Positions 19,580 through 32,365 are shown, numbered from the stretch's first letter. The stretch is 64,000 nucleotides of DNA from Berberis thunbergii (GCA_003290165.1 QNQO01000219.1:930001-994000); one strand, 5' to 3'. Notes: generated by a model not told the origin, from the sequence alone. A program made the numbers and translations.

Positions 19580-21060
19580 TTAAGAAGGAAGAGCAAGGAT
19601 TCTTTCATCAAAGAAATTGGACCTCATGAAGCTAGTAAAAGATGAAGACGAGGTAGGAAGTTCTTCTAGCTCATCAAAGAAGTCATTTTCTTCTGATTTT
19701 GGTGTTGTTGATGATGATGAGAAGGTCATGAGGTGGGGGTAAGAGAGTGGCTGTTCATCAAAGAGGATACTAGTTGTGTTTAGTGTTAGTGTCAATGGGT
19801 TTTGTTCTTCATCTTGGTGGATGATCTCTAGTGAGTAATTTATGGGAGATGGTAAGTAGTGGAGGGGGTGGTGATCTTCTTCTTCTTCTTTACTTGTGGG
19901 GGTGATTAGTTGTGGTTGTTCTTGTTGTGGTGAGGTGGTGGGGATTTCTTCTTGTTCAATGGACTGGGCTTCTTTTGGAGAAGGTGGTGTAGGATCTTGG
20001 GATGATGGGCTTTGGGTGGTGGTGGTGGTGGTGGTGGTGGTGTCAAGGCCTGGATGGTTATGGGTGGAGGTGTAAGTGATGATGAGAATTGAAGCATCTG
20101 TTCTGCATCTCTCAACTTGCTTTTTGGCTGAACAACCTTTAGAGGTGCTGCATCTGTAATAGCCCCTACAAAGCGAAAAAATAATGGAATGATGAGATTG
20201 CTTCATGGGGGCATCAATCATTATTAGCCAGATAGAGAAAGATAGAATTTATGTTATTCTTTCTTTTTGGGTTTGTTCAAGGAGAGAATCAATAGTTAAA
20301 TTTTGTTGAGTACAAAATGCAGAGAAATATAAAATTTTGGAAAATTGATCATATAGAGTTTGATTTAAAATTGGTAAGTGGTACATTAACAAATTATAAG
20401 CAAGCAAAGAAAAAAGAATTTTGCTCTTGAAACCTTCTTTGATTCATTGATATATTCTTGATTGCAGGACTAAAAAATAACCAAAAAAAAGTGAAGTTCT
20501 ATTTGGGATCAACCACTTCAATTATGAGGAAAAAAAAAGAGAAAATTAACAAAGAAAATAGGAGTTCTACTAAGTGAATTTCATGAAAAAATAAAAATAA
20601 AAAATAAAATAGATGAAATGGGTTTTGTAGAAAGAAACTAAACCATCAAGATCCATTTAAAGAAAACAGAGAACAATCTTGACATGATGAGCTCAATTAC
20701 TACCTTGGATAAGGAGATCCTTTGATGGGTTTTTGGCCATATTTCCTCCAAGACCAAAAATCAGGAGGAGGCCCTTCATTCTTTTGTTTTCCAACATTTG
20801 CTTCAGTCTTCACTCTCACAACTCTCCTCTCAACCAATTTCCTAAACAAACACAAAGAAAAAAACCATCAAAAAATGGTACAACAAAAATGAAGTGATAA
20901 TTCCCTATCAAAAACTAAATACCAACTTCTTTTTTGAAGCTTGAGTTTCACTTTTGTGTTCTCTTGAGGACTTTGGAGAAGGAGATGAGTCTTCTTCCAT
21001 TGTTGATCTCTTTTGGGATTCTCCTACTACTTCAATGGTGTCTTCCATGTCTTTACTCAT
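19580..21060 (-). CDS. WRKY transcription factor, group IIe
   Basis: Three exons: 20927-21060, 20704-20841 and 19580-20165, giving 285 codons in phase. The WRKY domain spans residues about 72-130: [20 protein letters not shown], then the zinc ligands C96-x5-C102-x23-H126-x-H128 (THNHPG). The second intron splits the Arg codon of PR|GYYRC, the conserved R-type position of WRKY groups I C-terminal, II and III. The [10 protein letters not shown] spacing and short basic lead ([12 protein letters not shown]) fit group IIe (WRKY22/27/29/65/69 class), nuclear regulators of defence and senescence genes through W-box (TTGAC) binding. The tail is Thr/Ser/Glu-rich and ends [11 protein letters not shown]. 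The start at 21060 follows in-frame stops upstream. A further ATG (21048) is possible. Exon 1 needs a weak donor, AAGAA|GTTGGT, to keep phase. Looks intact and functional. Confidence 0.9.
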
Positions 21061-21285
21061 GGGGTCTTCTTCTTCTTCTACCACTTGATTGCAATATCTA
21101 TCTCTTCTACTTGTTCTTCAAGTAGAGATGGTGATCAAAGATGATAAAGAGAGGGAGTGATAGAGATATCCATGGTGGATTTAGAGATGGACATGGAGAA
21201 GGAGAGACGAATGAAGTAAAAAAGACATATGGAGGCTTGAATTTAATTAATACAGGTGGACACAAGTGATGACAAAGCCAAGTTG

Positions 21286-21290
<5 letters not shown>

Positions 21291-21321
<31 letters not shown>
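21291..21321. repeat. (CT)n microsatellite upstream of WRKY
   Basis: An uninterrupted tc/ct dinucleotide run in the presumed WRKY promoter/5' leader, 230 bp upstream of the start codon. Confidence 0.9.
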
Positions 21322-22406
21322 ATCGTTTCTCTCCTTTCAATCACATTAAGTTTAAAAAAAAAACAAAACAAAAGAAAAATCATTATAAAGTAGAGACATG
21401 CATGCTCCCCATCTCAAAGTAATAAATATCAATTTCATCCACAAGCAACGGCTCATTTACTCTCTCAGTCCCTATAGTTGTTTGGGGAGCAAGTTAACAA
21501 GTAGAGCGGAGATGCTGCACCATCTTGCATCAAATGCTATGTGGAGCATTGACACTTACGAGTTCAATGACCAAGAATAAGTTTCAACTTTCATTATTCC
21601 ATTGGTGGATCCAGGGTTCATTCATCCAGTCTCATTGATGATTTTGTGATGGTTGGGATTTGAAATTTGATATTCTCCAAGAATGATTGGGGCTTCAGAA
21701 TGCTAACGTGGTGTTTGTTTTTGTTTAGAATTAGAAACTTTGGATATTTGGTTTTACATTTGATGAAAAGTAAAAGTTCATATTCAAGCAAATTTCAGTT
21801 GATCAATAGCATAGATCACCAGTCACTAAATGCAAAGATGGTGTATGTTTTCATTCAGAAGTTAGAAATTTCTGACTTGTAGTAAAAAGTTAAAACTATA
21901 ATTGATCACTTCGCTGCTAAAACAAAGAAACATCCACTAAAAACTTATCTGCTGCGGGCATTCACTTTTGCCCCTTAATCTATCAGATGTTAACTTTTGC
22001 GAATGTCATTCGACACTATTATTGTGGGCAAAATGGATGTCTCATTGTTGGATTTATACCAAATTGACATATAAAAAAAAAAAACCTTGTGAATAAATGA
22101 ATGAGGAGAAGGTGAAACATGTGGGGAGTGGGATTTGACAATATATAATTGCCACTCTGTTGATTGACTAGTATTGCCATCAATAATGCATTCACCACAT
22201 TTCTTTTCCGTTGCCAAATTTAGTGAGCTATACAACCAGTCACACCATGGCGCATGATAGCAGCTACAATTGCCAAACCGTCGCATTTTAGATAGCCGCC
22301 CCTAGCATCTAGTTACATTGATCATGTACATCAATTGTTGCGATATTAAAATGCCAAGTGCTACTTAGTAAAAATCTTTTTAATTCCATTTTTATTTTTT
22401 CAGAGA
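21322..22406. other. WRKY upstream region, no gene recognised
   Basis: AT-rich promoter-side DNA. Short open frames without recognisable domains. Confidence 0.4.
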
Positions 22407-22414
22407 GAGAGATT

Positions 22415-23191
22415 TAGAGTGGGTAAAAATCGATTTAAATGCGGTTAATCGACGGAACCGATTTTCAATTTCACCGAACCGAAATATGAGTGGAAAGAAA
22501 ATCATTTAAATCGAACCGAAATAAGTTATAAACGATTAGGAATCGGTCTACGATTTTGAACTGACCGATTAATTGGATATATAAATAAATATCAAAATAG
22601 GTAGGTGTCAATACCTAATTGGTACAACAAATGCCCCGCGGTGCACCCTATTGCATTGAATCACGCCCAAAAACAAAAACAAAAACAAAAATCAAAACGC
22701 ATGCAACCCTTTCTCTCTCAGTTTCTATTTTTCACTCTCAAACCCAAACTACCGTCAAACCCTAAACCTAAATCTTTTTCTTTCGATCTGATCATCTGAG
22801 ACTCCAACACCCTGTTGCACTAAAGATTTACACCCTTTTTCGATCTCACACTCTTTCAGCGATCATCATCGGGTAATTGCAGTTTTCAGGTTCGATTTCC
22901 TATCCTTCTTCTTATTTCTTTTCAATTTCATCTATCTTATTTGTTGTTGGACCTATCTTGTTGTGGTTCGATATGTTTTTTTGGTTCCATTTCTATTTTT
23001 CGATCTCTTGTTTGTTGCTTTGATATCTTGTTTTGTTTATTTTTTCGATATCTTTCGGCCCAATAGAATCGAACCGATCCGAAATTCGGTCTAACCGATT
23101 TCATTAGTTTACAAATAATTGAATTTAAAGCAAACCGAATGAAATCGGTTCGGGTCTAAAAATTGAACCGAACTGACATTGCCCACCCCTA
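22415..23191. mobile_element. hAT-type non-autonomous element
   Basis: 777 bp. Ends TAGAGTGGGTAAAAATCG and, inward from the right, TAGGGGTGGGCAATGTCAG, with 8-bp flanks gagagatt / gagagaat. The subterminal zones are full of cggttcggt / accgaaccg words. The centre (22600-22990) resembles a plant transcript leader (aaaccctaaacc, ctttcgatctgatc), as if derived from the 5' end of an autonomous element. No transposase. Confidence 0.8.
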
Positions 23192-23412
23192 GAGAGAATT
23201 GTGTTAAGTGGTACGGGATAATCCAATTTTCACATTTGAATGTAGGATAATCCAATTTCGATACCTGATTCAGTCGACGTTAAAAATCATGAATGTTGGG
23301 GGTTGTAAACTTGACCACAATCATATTTGACATATTCGTAACACATAATAAGTAGTTGTTTTGAGGCAATGTGCACGCATTATTTGTTTGCTAATAATAC
23401 AAGACATTAAAT

Positions 23413-23837
23413 TAGGGTTGAAAATCGAATCGTCGGTTAGGTTTTTTACCTAAACCATGAACCGAATCGACTTAGGTCGGTTTCAAAAATTTCAAACTGA
23501 AACCGAACCGACCATTAACAAAACCGATCCGAAATCAAATCGATTATAATTTATTCAAACCATAACCGAATCGAACCGACTAAAATCGAATCAAAACTGA
23601 AATAAAACGAACCGACCGACTATTTTAAATATATTATATTATTTATATAAAAAATATATTATTATTATATATATTCTGTCGATTCGATTTGGTCGATTAA
23701 AATCACATAAAAACCAAAAACCGAACCAATCATTTTGGTTTTGAATTTTTTAAAATCGATCCAAACCGAGCCAATCGATTCGATTTTGATCGATTAGGTC
23801 GGTTTAATCGATTTGATCGATGTTTTATTCAACCCTA
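23413..23837. mobile_element. hAT MITE
   Basis: 425 bp. Termini TAGGGTTGAAAATCGAATC / TAGGGTTGAATAAAACATC (from the right, inward) with a perfect 8-bp duplication cattaaat (23405-23412 and 23838-23845). The interior consists of ccgaaccga / tcgattcggtt words. Confidence 0.9.
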
Positions 23838-23845
23838 CATTAAAT

Positions 23846-24289
23846 AAGTCAGATTGCATCCTTCAACTTTTATGTTTTCTTTAAGCTGTGTTTAAAGAAT
23901 TTGAATAAATTATGATCTTGACACATAGGCAACGTTCTCCATCGTAAAATACACGCTTCAAGATTTGTACATCTGCGATGCACAATTCGTATGACACATT
24001 TTGTGGCTGAGGTAAGATGAATGGATATTTTGTCAACTTTTAGGGAGATTAGATAACAAGTTGTTATAATGTCATTGTCGAAAATCATCGAATAATAGAT
24101 ATATTAATTCAGTGTTTATATTGATACGTGTGGGTGACCCATGCATGTAGTTGTCAAGAGAAATTAGTGTCATCTTTTCCAAAGAGAAAAGATCAACACA
24201 AACACACCAACCTTTTGTACTACACATCGTTCATTTGTTGGAGAAGAGCTACTGTTTTTTCATGGATGGTTTCCCACACTTTGATATAT
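23846..24289. other. Intergenic, no gene recognised
   Basis: AT-rich spacer between two hAT elements. Nothing recognised. Confidence 0.4.
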
Positions 24290-24802
24290 GATACAGCCAT
24301 CGGCGGACCTACTAAGGGGCGAGGGGGGCAGCTGCCCCACCTCAACTTTTAAAATATTTTTAGTATATATATTTTAGTCTTAAAAAATCGATTATATAAT
24401 ATGTAGAATACAATATGTTAATTGGTTATGAAAATATTTCAATATGTCTTTGTTGGTGTAGTGGTTGAAGGTTTATTATTTTTAGTAAAAGACCTGAGTT
24501 CAATACTCTTCGAGGGCATTTTTTATTTTATTTTCAATGCAATTTTATTAGTAATTGCAAACATTAAAAAATTGTTTAGTTTAATAAAATTTATTAACAT
24601 TAAAGAAATGAATTGTTTTTCACAAGTGATATTAAACCCCTAACAAAAAATTATTTAAAATTAATATCTAAAATAATAACGATAGAATTCAATGAAAATA
24701 TTTACTATTAGCCAGCTCGTATAAAATTTGAGCCTCGTATAAACTATTTTTTCTTTGAAATTGTATTATGATCATATTAGATTCACAAATTTCAAATTTT
24801 TT

Positions 24803-26641
24803 GGGGTGTATTGTATATGGATTCTTATGGAATTGATAAATAATTTGAAAAGTCCACAGACTCTTTAAATTGTCCACAAAATCTTTAAATTATCCACGGA
24901 CTTTTGCTGATTTCTTAAATCCATAAACTTTTGCTACAGACTTTCTAGAGATTTATAAAAATCCACGGACTTTTTGGTAATGACATATCCTCTAACAAAC
25001 CAAATATATTAGACATTAGAGAACATGACATGTATCTGACAAAAAAAAAAAAAAAAGATAACCAGGCAGGTAATGACATGAAATCGCAATCCAACATTCA
25101 ACAAATCAAATCATTCAACACAACCAAATTAAAAATCATCACTTGCAAAATGACATAAACATACAGTATTTAGCCTTATGCATATAAAAAAGTATCAAAC
25201 TACATGACTTAAAATCCAAATGGCTTAGCTTATTAGCTTTATGCATCCCTTTGTGCCCAAGTGATCCAGTAAAGTCTCTGGTTTGGACTCATCTTCAAGA
25301 ATGTGTCTTGCTTTGTTTTAGTGTTAAGAAAACTAAGCGCAAAAAAATTAAGCACCATTATTCAATCATGGGGTCTCTTGAATAACAATCCAACATTCGC
25401 TGTTCGTTGATTCTCTCTTCTCCATTATGCCACAAATTGTTTTAAAACTGGTGACAATTTCACCAAATCCAAATTGAATACACTTGGAGTCATTTGACTT
25501 CATAAGCTGATTATACTGCTGCTTGATCTTCCGCTATGTAATACTTGACAAAGACGTAAACGGATAAGAACAATAAATACACTGATGCTTGTCATGTTGT
25601 GAAGCTGTCGCATTACTAATCTCAACGCCGGGGTCATAGCCGCCATCATCAACATGCCTCTTCTTCTTACCCTTTTTCTTTTTTTTTCTTCCCACCAAGC
25701 TCCTCACTCTTTCTACAATCATCATCCCCACCTTCTTTATCCAACTCCGACCCATCAGAGACACCCTCATTACAAACCACCCCATTACCCCCCTCATTGC
25801 AATCAGAACAAATGGGGGCACACAGAGAGGCCAATTTAGGCGAATTTGAGGTAAGAAATTTTACAAACAGCTGGTGGGCCTTATTGCTTTGATGAATTTT
25901 GTTTATTGTAGATGAAAGGGAACATCTGCAGATTGAAAATGGGTTATGGGTTGATTCATCTCCGTCTCCCTTGACTCTCCTGAATGTCTTGTACAATAAC
26001 ACAAAGAGGAAACACATAGACAAGAGGGAAAAGGAAAGGAACACAAGGGGTAACATGGGTTCAACGATAGATGATGGAGATTGTAAGAAAGCCATGAAAA
26101 TTGTTCATTTACAGAGAAGAAGAAGAAGATGTGATAAAAGAGAGAGCTTTTGGTGGAGTGTTGTGTATTTTGTATAAACGTAAAGGCAGGTCAGTCATCG
26201 TCATCTCTCTCTCTCTCTTGTGTTTATGCAAAGATAGAAAAAGAATCGAGAAAACAAGAGGATGTGAACCAACCTCTTCGCGGCTGGCACAAGGAAGAAC
26301 TTTGGGAGACTTTTTTTCACGTTGAAATCTTTGATATAGAGACTGACAAATTATTGAACTTTGTTATTTATACCTAACACTACAAAGTCCATGAGAATCC
26401 ATGATTTTCCAAATCCATAAATATGAATGATATTTTGAATACCCTAAAACTTTTGTGGACTTTCTGAAATCCATATTGAATACCCCTAAGACTTTGTGGA
26501 TTTCAGAAAGACTTTTTAAAATCTTGATTGAATACCCCTAGACTTTTGTGGACTTTTTAAAATCCAAATTGAATACACTTGGATTTTCAGAATTCATGGA
26601 ATTTATTAAATTGCCCACAAAATCCAGATACAATACACCCC
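24803..26641. mobile_element. Nested TIR element
   Basis: Inverted ends GGGGTGTATTGTATATGGAT (24803) and, inward from 26641, GGGGTGTATTGTATCTGGAT. Subterminal zones (24830-24990 and 26385-26620) carry many copies of aaagtccac / gtggactttttaaaatcca. Flanks are ttt and cctta, so a 3-bp TTA-like PIF/Harbinger duplication is possible but not clear. Superfamily not assigned. Confidence 0.65.
25380..26095 (-). pseudogene. Captured host gene fragment, unknown membrane protein
   Basis: Starts MAFLQSPSSIVEPM with a hydrophobic segment at residues 14-37 (signal anchor). A Ser/Gly/acidic region follows. After a shift in the poly-lysine tract near 25670 the frame continues KKRHVDDGGYDPGVEISNAT, ASQHDKHQCIYCSYPFTSLS, a stop where relatives would have Gln, then RKIKQQYNQLMKSNDSK. 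CIYCSYPF is a possible metal-binding pair. I believe this is the 5' portion of a plant-specific gene of unknown function, but cannot name it. Lying wholly inside a nested TIR element, it is best read as captured and now broken. Confidence 0.45.
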
Positions 26642-27133
26642 CCTTAGCTTCACCTAGAACTTATCCTAATTATTTTGTAATTCTCAATTCTAGACAACCA
26701 GACTTTATAACCACTTTTTGGTCAGGTTTTAAGTTTTTTACATTTTTATCCCTTCTATAGATAATGTTTGTGGTTGTATTTTAAAGAAAATGGGTAAAGG
26801 TGTAAAAATGCTCTAGCATGACCAAAAATGGCTTTAAAGTCTGGCTGCCTAGACAAACTCTTTTGTGATATTAGTTATATATTCTACTTATTATGCTTGT
26901 TTGCTCTTTGCTAAGGTTATCAATAGTGACCTTATTTTGGCTTAAAATGGATTACACTTGGATCCAATTTGATATATGCATTGTATTTTTTATAGTTGAG
27001 TTTTTTTTATTAGTTACTAGTTTCGGTAAAAAAAAATTTGTTTTTACCATTGATAACTATTATTATCAACTAATAAGTATTTTCCATTTCGCCCCCCCTA
27101 GACTAAAATTCTGGGTCCGCCCCTGGATACAGC

Positions 27134-27603
27134 ATTTGCATTTGTTGTAATTAATTAAAAAAATCACAATCTGATTTAGCATATGGTAATTATATTAAGG
27201 CCATTATTATATCTAGAGCACTGTGTGGCCTCATATTTGAAATCCATGAAAACAAGAATGTGATCTAATCCATTTACCAGTGTGATGCTTGTAGTTGTGT
27301 TTAAAGAGAAAAAAAGAAGAGATTAGCAAACATGATTGACTAAACTTACTCATTCAAGATTTTATCTTGTGTCCATACTCTTATTCCTTTAGACATTAAG
27401 CTTCTTACCAATGCAAAGACGGTAGAAAATTTTGAAGTAGCATTTTTTTTTTCATTCTTTTGGATTAAAAAAACCCCAGCGACAAGATTTGTATTAAAAC
27501 ATAAGGTGTGATTGTACTATCCTTGGTGGGTGGCAATTTATTTGTTTCTTAGTTGATTTATTTTGATTTCTTAAAGAAGGGTTCTCTGACAAACCTAGAC
27601 ATT
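27134..27603. other. Intergenic, no gene recognised
   Basis: AT-rich spacer between a hAT element and the first gypsy LTR. Confidence 0.4.
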
Positions 27604-28028
27604 TGATGATAGATCAAATAAGACTATTATCATTATCATGCACGTGGCAAAAATCATCTATCACAAGGACCAAGTATTTTAAGTTAAGGCCGACTCACAA
27701 AGCCCAAAAAAAGTCCGTTAGAACAAATCATAGTCAAATGCCAAATTCCAGGTCTAATGAAGCTCTCCCTTAAAGATGATGAACATTACAGAGAAAAAAG
27801 TTGTGAAGGGAGTTACTCCTCCAATGACATATCTTTATAAAGGAGAAGACTGCTATAAAATAAAAGAGAAGACTGTTATAAAGAACGTCTTCCCTCGTTA
27901 AGCCTCACATGCTTAAGTCATGTAGATAATTAATAACGACCACTATATAAGGTAAATGAAACATGTAGTCATTGGCAGTCTAACCCTTATTTTGTAGGTT
28001 GGATTTTCTGGAGATCAGATTTGAATCA
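27604..28028 (+). repeat. 5' LTR of Tat-type element
   Basis: Aligns along its length with 36206-36712. It lacks a ~85-bp block present in the 3' LTR (about 36545-36640). Shared words include aaatcatctatcac, gagggagttactcc-type and cctcacatgcttaa. Confidence 0.85.
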
Positions 28029-28052
28029 GTTTAGCGCCGTTTGTAGGAAATG

Positions 28053-28054
<2 letters not shown>

Positions 28055-28116
<62 letters not shown>
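28055..28116. repeat. (TA)n microsatellite
   Basis: About 30 uninterrupted TA units followed by T12, just inside the 5' LTR. Confidence 0.95.
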
Positions 28117-28129
<13 letters not shown>

Positions 28130-28529
28130 CTTTCTAAAACAGAGTTTATTGTTGGAAACTTCCTTAGTTCTAACCAGCAATAAAAAGTTAAAACAAATGG
28201 AACATTCTACAAACCCTCAACCCAACAACAATCATGACAACCCTTCCACTGGTGAATCTGAGTTACCATAGTGCATACTCCAAATCCAATAACAAGCAGA
28301 TCAGCTGTGCCAAGCAACACAATATTGCAACATGAATGATAGCCCAATTATCTCAGACATCTGGCGACACTGTCACAGATCCCCACATGGATCAACTCCT
28401 GATCAAAGTTATAGACAAACTCATCCAAGAGTTTGCTCAATTTTCCGACCATATCGAAACACCATTGCAACAAAACTATGCTAACCGCGTCTGAGAAAAC
28501 AACGAAGTTCCTGCAGAACTTCAACAAGT

Positions 28530-29680
28530 GAATTTCAAAGGCAATGAACCACAAGAAGATGACCTCCAGAGCGATGTATATATATATTACGCAAGTTCCA
28601 TTTAAGATCAAAGTCACAGATCCTAACATGTTGTATGAATTGGCCAGACCACCATTTTTTTATGCACTCGTGAGGACTCCTCTACCAAAAAAGTTCACTT
28701 CCCCAATGTTAAAAGCATATGATGACATTACCGATCCGACATATCATCTGTGACCCTTCCACCATACGATGGCCTTGAAAGAAGGCACAAAGTCTATTCT
28801 ATACCGAACATTTCAAGCAGTCTCACATCTAGGACAATGAGCTGGTTCTACAGTTTACTGCCCAGGTCAATAGACTCCTTCTAAGAATTAGCCACTACTT
28901 TTGTTACGAGATTCATTGGCAGCCAGCGGATGAGAAAAATGTCCACACTACTTGCTGAACATCAGGAAAAACCTGAGGTAACCATCTGAGAGTATGTTAC
29001 TCGATTCACTGACGAGTTAACTATGATTGACGGTTGCAGCGACGACATGGCCATAGCCACCTTCACCTTCAGATTGAAAGGGGTCGTTCTACAACTCTTT
29101 CAACCTAGACCCCCCCAAAGAACATGACGACTCTATTGAAGACCATCCAAAATACATCACTCTTGAGGAGATAGTGGCTGCTAAGAAGAAGAATGAATCT
29201 GAAAAGAGACATTTTTCAACTAGTCGGGAGAGGAGGGAAGAAAGACTAAGAGACGACAGGCCTCGGGAGGAGAATGGTCAGTCAAACAGACACCAGACCA
29301 GTGACAGGTTTGAGTCAACAAACAAGAATTTGGAAGGTTGCAACTCGAAAGATCTAAATATGAATGGTCGTCAAATATAGTAAACACGACATACAAACCG
29401 TTCATGACTTTGAAAAAAAGTTGAGCTGAGGTCCTGAAGACCATGGCAAAATGGGAGGACGTCAAATGGCTACCCAAGATGAAAGGAGATCCAGATGGGT
29501 GAGATAAGAGCAAATATTGCTCTTTCCACATAAATTACAGGTATGACACCGTGGACTGCTATAACTTGAAGGACGAAATCGGGCACCATATCCAAAAGGG
29601 ACGACTCGTACATTTCCTTAGGTAGAAAGAGTCCAAAGGGAAATAGAAGGCAGATACTACCACCAAATCAAATGAGCGAG
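28530..29680 (+). pseudogene. Gypsy gag remnant
   Basis: Stop-ridden frames with gag-like blocks: FTFRLKGVVLQLFQPRPP near 29070, and a charged segment at 29174-29380 (KKKNESEKRHFSTSRERREE, RLRDDRPREE) typical of the region before the nucleocapsid. A decayed zinc-knuckle-like YCSFHINYRYDTVDCYNLKD lies near 29518. Not translatable as one protein. Confidence 0.6.
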
Positions 29681-29879
29681 TGAGGGAGTTGATATATGTC
29701 TTGCATGGCGTAACTGGAAAGGTGTTATCCAATCAATCACGAAAGCAATCAATCCGGGATTTACGAACAAGGATCTGATATCCAGAGCTTTATGTACAAC
29801 GCGCCAGAATGATGCAGTGAACTTTTACCTTCTCCAATGAGGACTCAAATGGAGTCTATTTCCCTCATAACGACACTCT

Positions 29880-30303
29880 GATGATTTCAGTATTGATAGC
29901 CAGGTGGGAGATCAAAAGAGTATTGGTCGATACGGGTAACCTTCTGTACCTAACAACGTTCCGCAAGATGCAATTCACTGAGGAAATGCTCTCGCCTAAT
30001 GATCAACCAATGGTGGGTTTCAGAAGAGAATAGTGTCATCCACTCGGAATGATCCAATTACCAGTCAAAGCAGGAGAGTCGGGTAGACAACGAGTTTTGT
30101 TGACAGATTTCCTTGTTGTTTACACTGCATCCGCGTACAACATGCTTCTCGAACGTCATTGGATACACGAGATGGGTGTAGTGTCCTCCACTATACATCA
30201 ATGCCTAAAGTATCATATTGATGACGACATCAAGATAATCAAAGGAGACCAGCCAACTGCACGTGAACGCCACTATGTAGCAACAAAAGCTTCACACAAA
30301 TAA
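29880..30303 (+). pseudogene. Gypsy protease remnant
   Basis: Carries VLVDTGN (D-T-G of an aspartic protease, near 29930) and, after a stop, LTDFLVVYTASAYNMLLERH and WIHEMGVVSSTIHQCLKY. That is the block following the protease in Tat-lineage polyproteins (YN-LLGR-W-H-M-A-S--HQ-LK). Confidence 0.75.
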
Positions 30304-30446
30304 CAATCACTGCAATGACCAGAAGAGCCGTTGCAGCGATCCGGTCGAACAGATACTCCGACCTCTTGGATGACAATACAACTCCAACTAGTCCAAGAGA
30401 TTGACCAAATAATGGACAACCAGAAGAAGAAACAACAATAGTCCAC

Positions 30447-31220
30447 TTGGATGATGGAAAGGGAGGCAAAACAATTCAGTTTGGCAAGAAAGTCCACCCA
30501 AAATTAGCCATGAAGCTCATCCAACTACTGAAGGATAACCAGGACGTTTTTGCCTGGACAATGAAAGGCATGGTGAGAATCGATCAGTGGGAATCAATCC
30601 CTTTTTCATTACTCACAGATTGCAAGTCAGTCTGAACAAGAAGCCAGTTCGATAAAAAAAATGCAAGTTACCCCAAAACGCAATCAAACAATAAACAAGG
30701 AGGTGCATCATCTATTAATTGCAGGTATCATCAGGAAATTTCATTACCTAGACTGGCTAGCTAACACAGTCTTGGTGAAGAAGAATGACAAGTGGAGAGT
30801 ATGTGTATATTACACTGATCTGAAAGAAGTTTGTCCGAAAGACAGTTTCCCACTCCCTCATATATATCAAATAGCGGATGCCACTGCCGAACACGAAGTC
30901 CTGAGCTTTATGGATGAATACTCTGGTTACAACCAGATACAGATGCACCTGCCCATCCAAGAAAAAAGTCTTTCATAACAGAAAGGGGTACGTACTATTA
31001 TCGAGTGATGTCGTTCGGACTAAAGAATGCAGGAGCTACGTATCAACATCTTGTCAACAGAATGCTCAAAGACCATATAGGAAAGACAATGGAGGTATAC
31101 ATTAATGATATGTTGGTCAAGAGCTTACACAGAGCAAACCATATCAAATACCTCGATTGTGTTTTCTCCCAGCTCCGAAGATACAAAATGAAGCTGAATC
31201 CGTGGAAATGTACATTCTGA
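30447..31220 (+). pseudogene. Gypsy reverse transcriptase remnant
   Basis: Starts with the connecting segment PKLAMKLIQLLKDNQDVFAW, then the RT: IRKFHYLDWLANTVLVKKN, KEVCPKDSFPLPHIYQI, FMDEYSGYNQIQM, a shift near 30970, VMSFGLKNAGATYQHLVNRM and VYINDMLVKS. The catalytic Y-(V/I)-D-D box is changed to YIND, so the enzyme would be inactive even without the shifts. Confidence 0.85.
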
Positions 31221-31255
31221 GTAGAATCATGAAAGTTCCTTGGATACATGGTCAA

Positions 31256-32340
31256 TCAATGAGGAATCGAAGTTGATCCAAAATAGATACGAGCACTTCT
31301 CAAGATGTAGTTGCCAACTAACATTAATGGCGTGCAAAGCCTCAAGGGTGGAATAACATCTTTGAACAGATTCATTTCCAAGTCATTAGGCAAATATCTA
31401 CCTTTCTTCAAAATATTGAAAGGAAATAAGATGTTCAAGTGGAATGAAGAATGCAAATTTTATTTTCAAAGCCTGAAGGCGTACATGGGAAGCACATAAC
31501 TGCTGTCAAAATCGAGCACATGAGAAACACTGTATTTTTCTTGTCCATGTCCGACCATGCGGTAAGTTCAACATTGATACGAGAAGAGAAGGGCACACAA
31601 AAGCCAGTATACCATGTCAGCAAAATACTTGCAGATGTAGAGATTAGCTACTCGGCTTTGGAAAAGCTGACACTTGCCCTGATTGTATTTTCAAGAAAGC
31701 TACAAACATATTTCCAAGCTCACCCCATCATTGTCATGACCAAACAACCATTTTGGTCAATATTGCACAAACTAGAACTATCTGGATGGATGGTGAAATG
31801 GGCGATATAGCTCGGGCAGTTCGACATCAGTTACGTTCCTAAAACTGCAATAAAAGCTCAAGCATTAGCGGACTTCATTACTGAATTCACGAGCAGCAAC
31901 AAACGCCAACCAAACAACAATCATGAAGAGGAACAAACTGAACGATCTGTTCATGAACGGATCCTTTGCTACGATGGATCATCCAATGAATCGAGAAGCA
32001 GACCTAGAATAATCCTATATAACTCGGAAGGCGTAACATTGTAAAAAGTAATAAAAATCAGTTTCAAAGCCTCAAACAATGAAGCCAAGTACGAAGCAGT
32101 GATAGTTGGTTGCAGTTGGCCAAACACTTGGGAATAAAAGAAATCAACATCTTCTCTAACTCCAAATTGGTGATAAATCAGCTAAACAACGAATTCCAAG
32201 TAAAAATGCTCGGATGAAAGCCTACCACCAAAAGATTACTGAGTTGATGGAAAGTTTCCAAGCTGCAACGATTCAGTGATGTGCAATAACAGAGTATGAA
32301 AGAGCAAACAAATTAGCTAAGGAAACATCATGAGATGAAG
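31256..32340 (+). pseudogene. Tandem RNase H remnants (RH plus extra RH)
   Basis: First domain: ADVEISYSALEKLTLALIVF, KLQTYFQAHPIIVMT, ELSGWMVKWAI, LGQFDISYVPKTAIKAQALA and DFITEF. Then a linker and a second domain beginning ILCYDGSSNESRS, with ISFKASNNEAKYEAVI near 32060. Two RNase H modules in series (the second archaeal-like) mark the Tat branch of gypsy elements. Both contain stops. Confidence 0.75.
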
Positions 32341-32365
32341 GAAATGATAATCCGCTCGTCACGAT

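Larger units (their letters stand above)
24298..27125. mobile_element. hAT-type element with captured DNA
   Basis: 2.8 kb bounded by CATCGGCGGACCTACTAAGG and, inward from the right, CAGGGGCGGACCCAGAATTT, with a perfect 8-bp duplication gatacagc (24290-24297 and 27126-27133). CAGGGGCGGA is a common plant hAT terminus. It holds a second, nested inverted-repeat element (24803-26641), which in turn holds a host gene fragment (25380-26095). Confidence 0.8.

Noticed and set aside
19906..20115. Proline-rich frame antisense/out of phase to WRKY exon 3
   Set aside because: Shadow of the WRKY threonine and serine repeats (acc/cac runs) in another frame.
28050..28271. 73-codon frame starting with an Ile-Tyr run
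   Set aside because: Translation of the (TA)n microsatellite and following T run.
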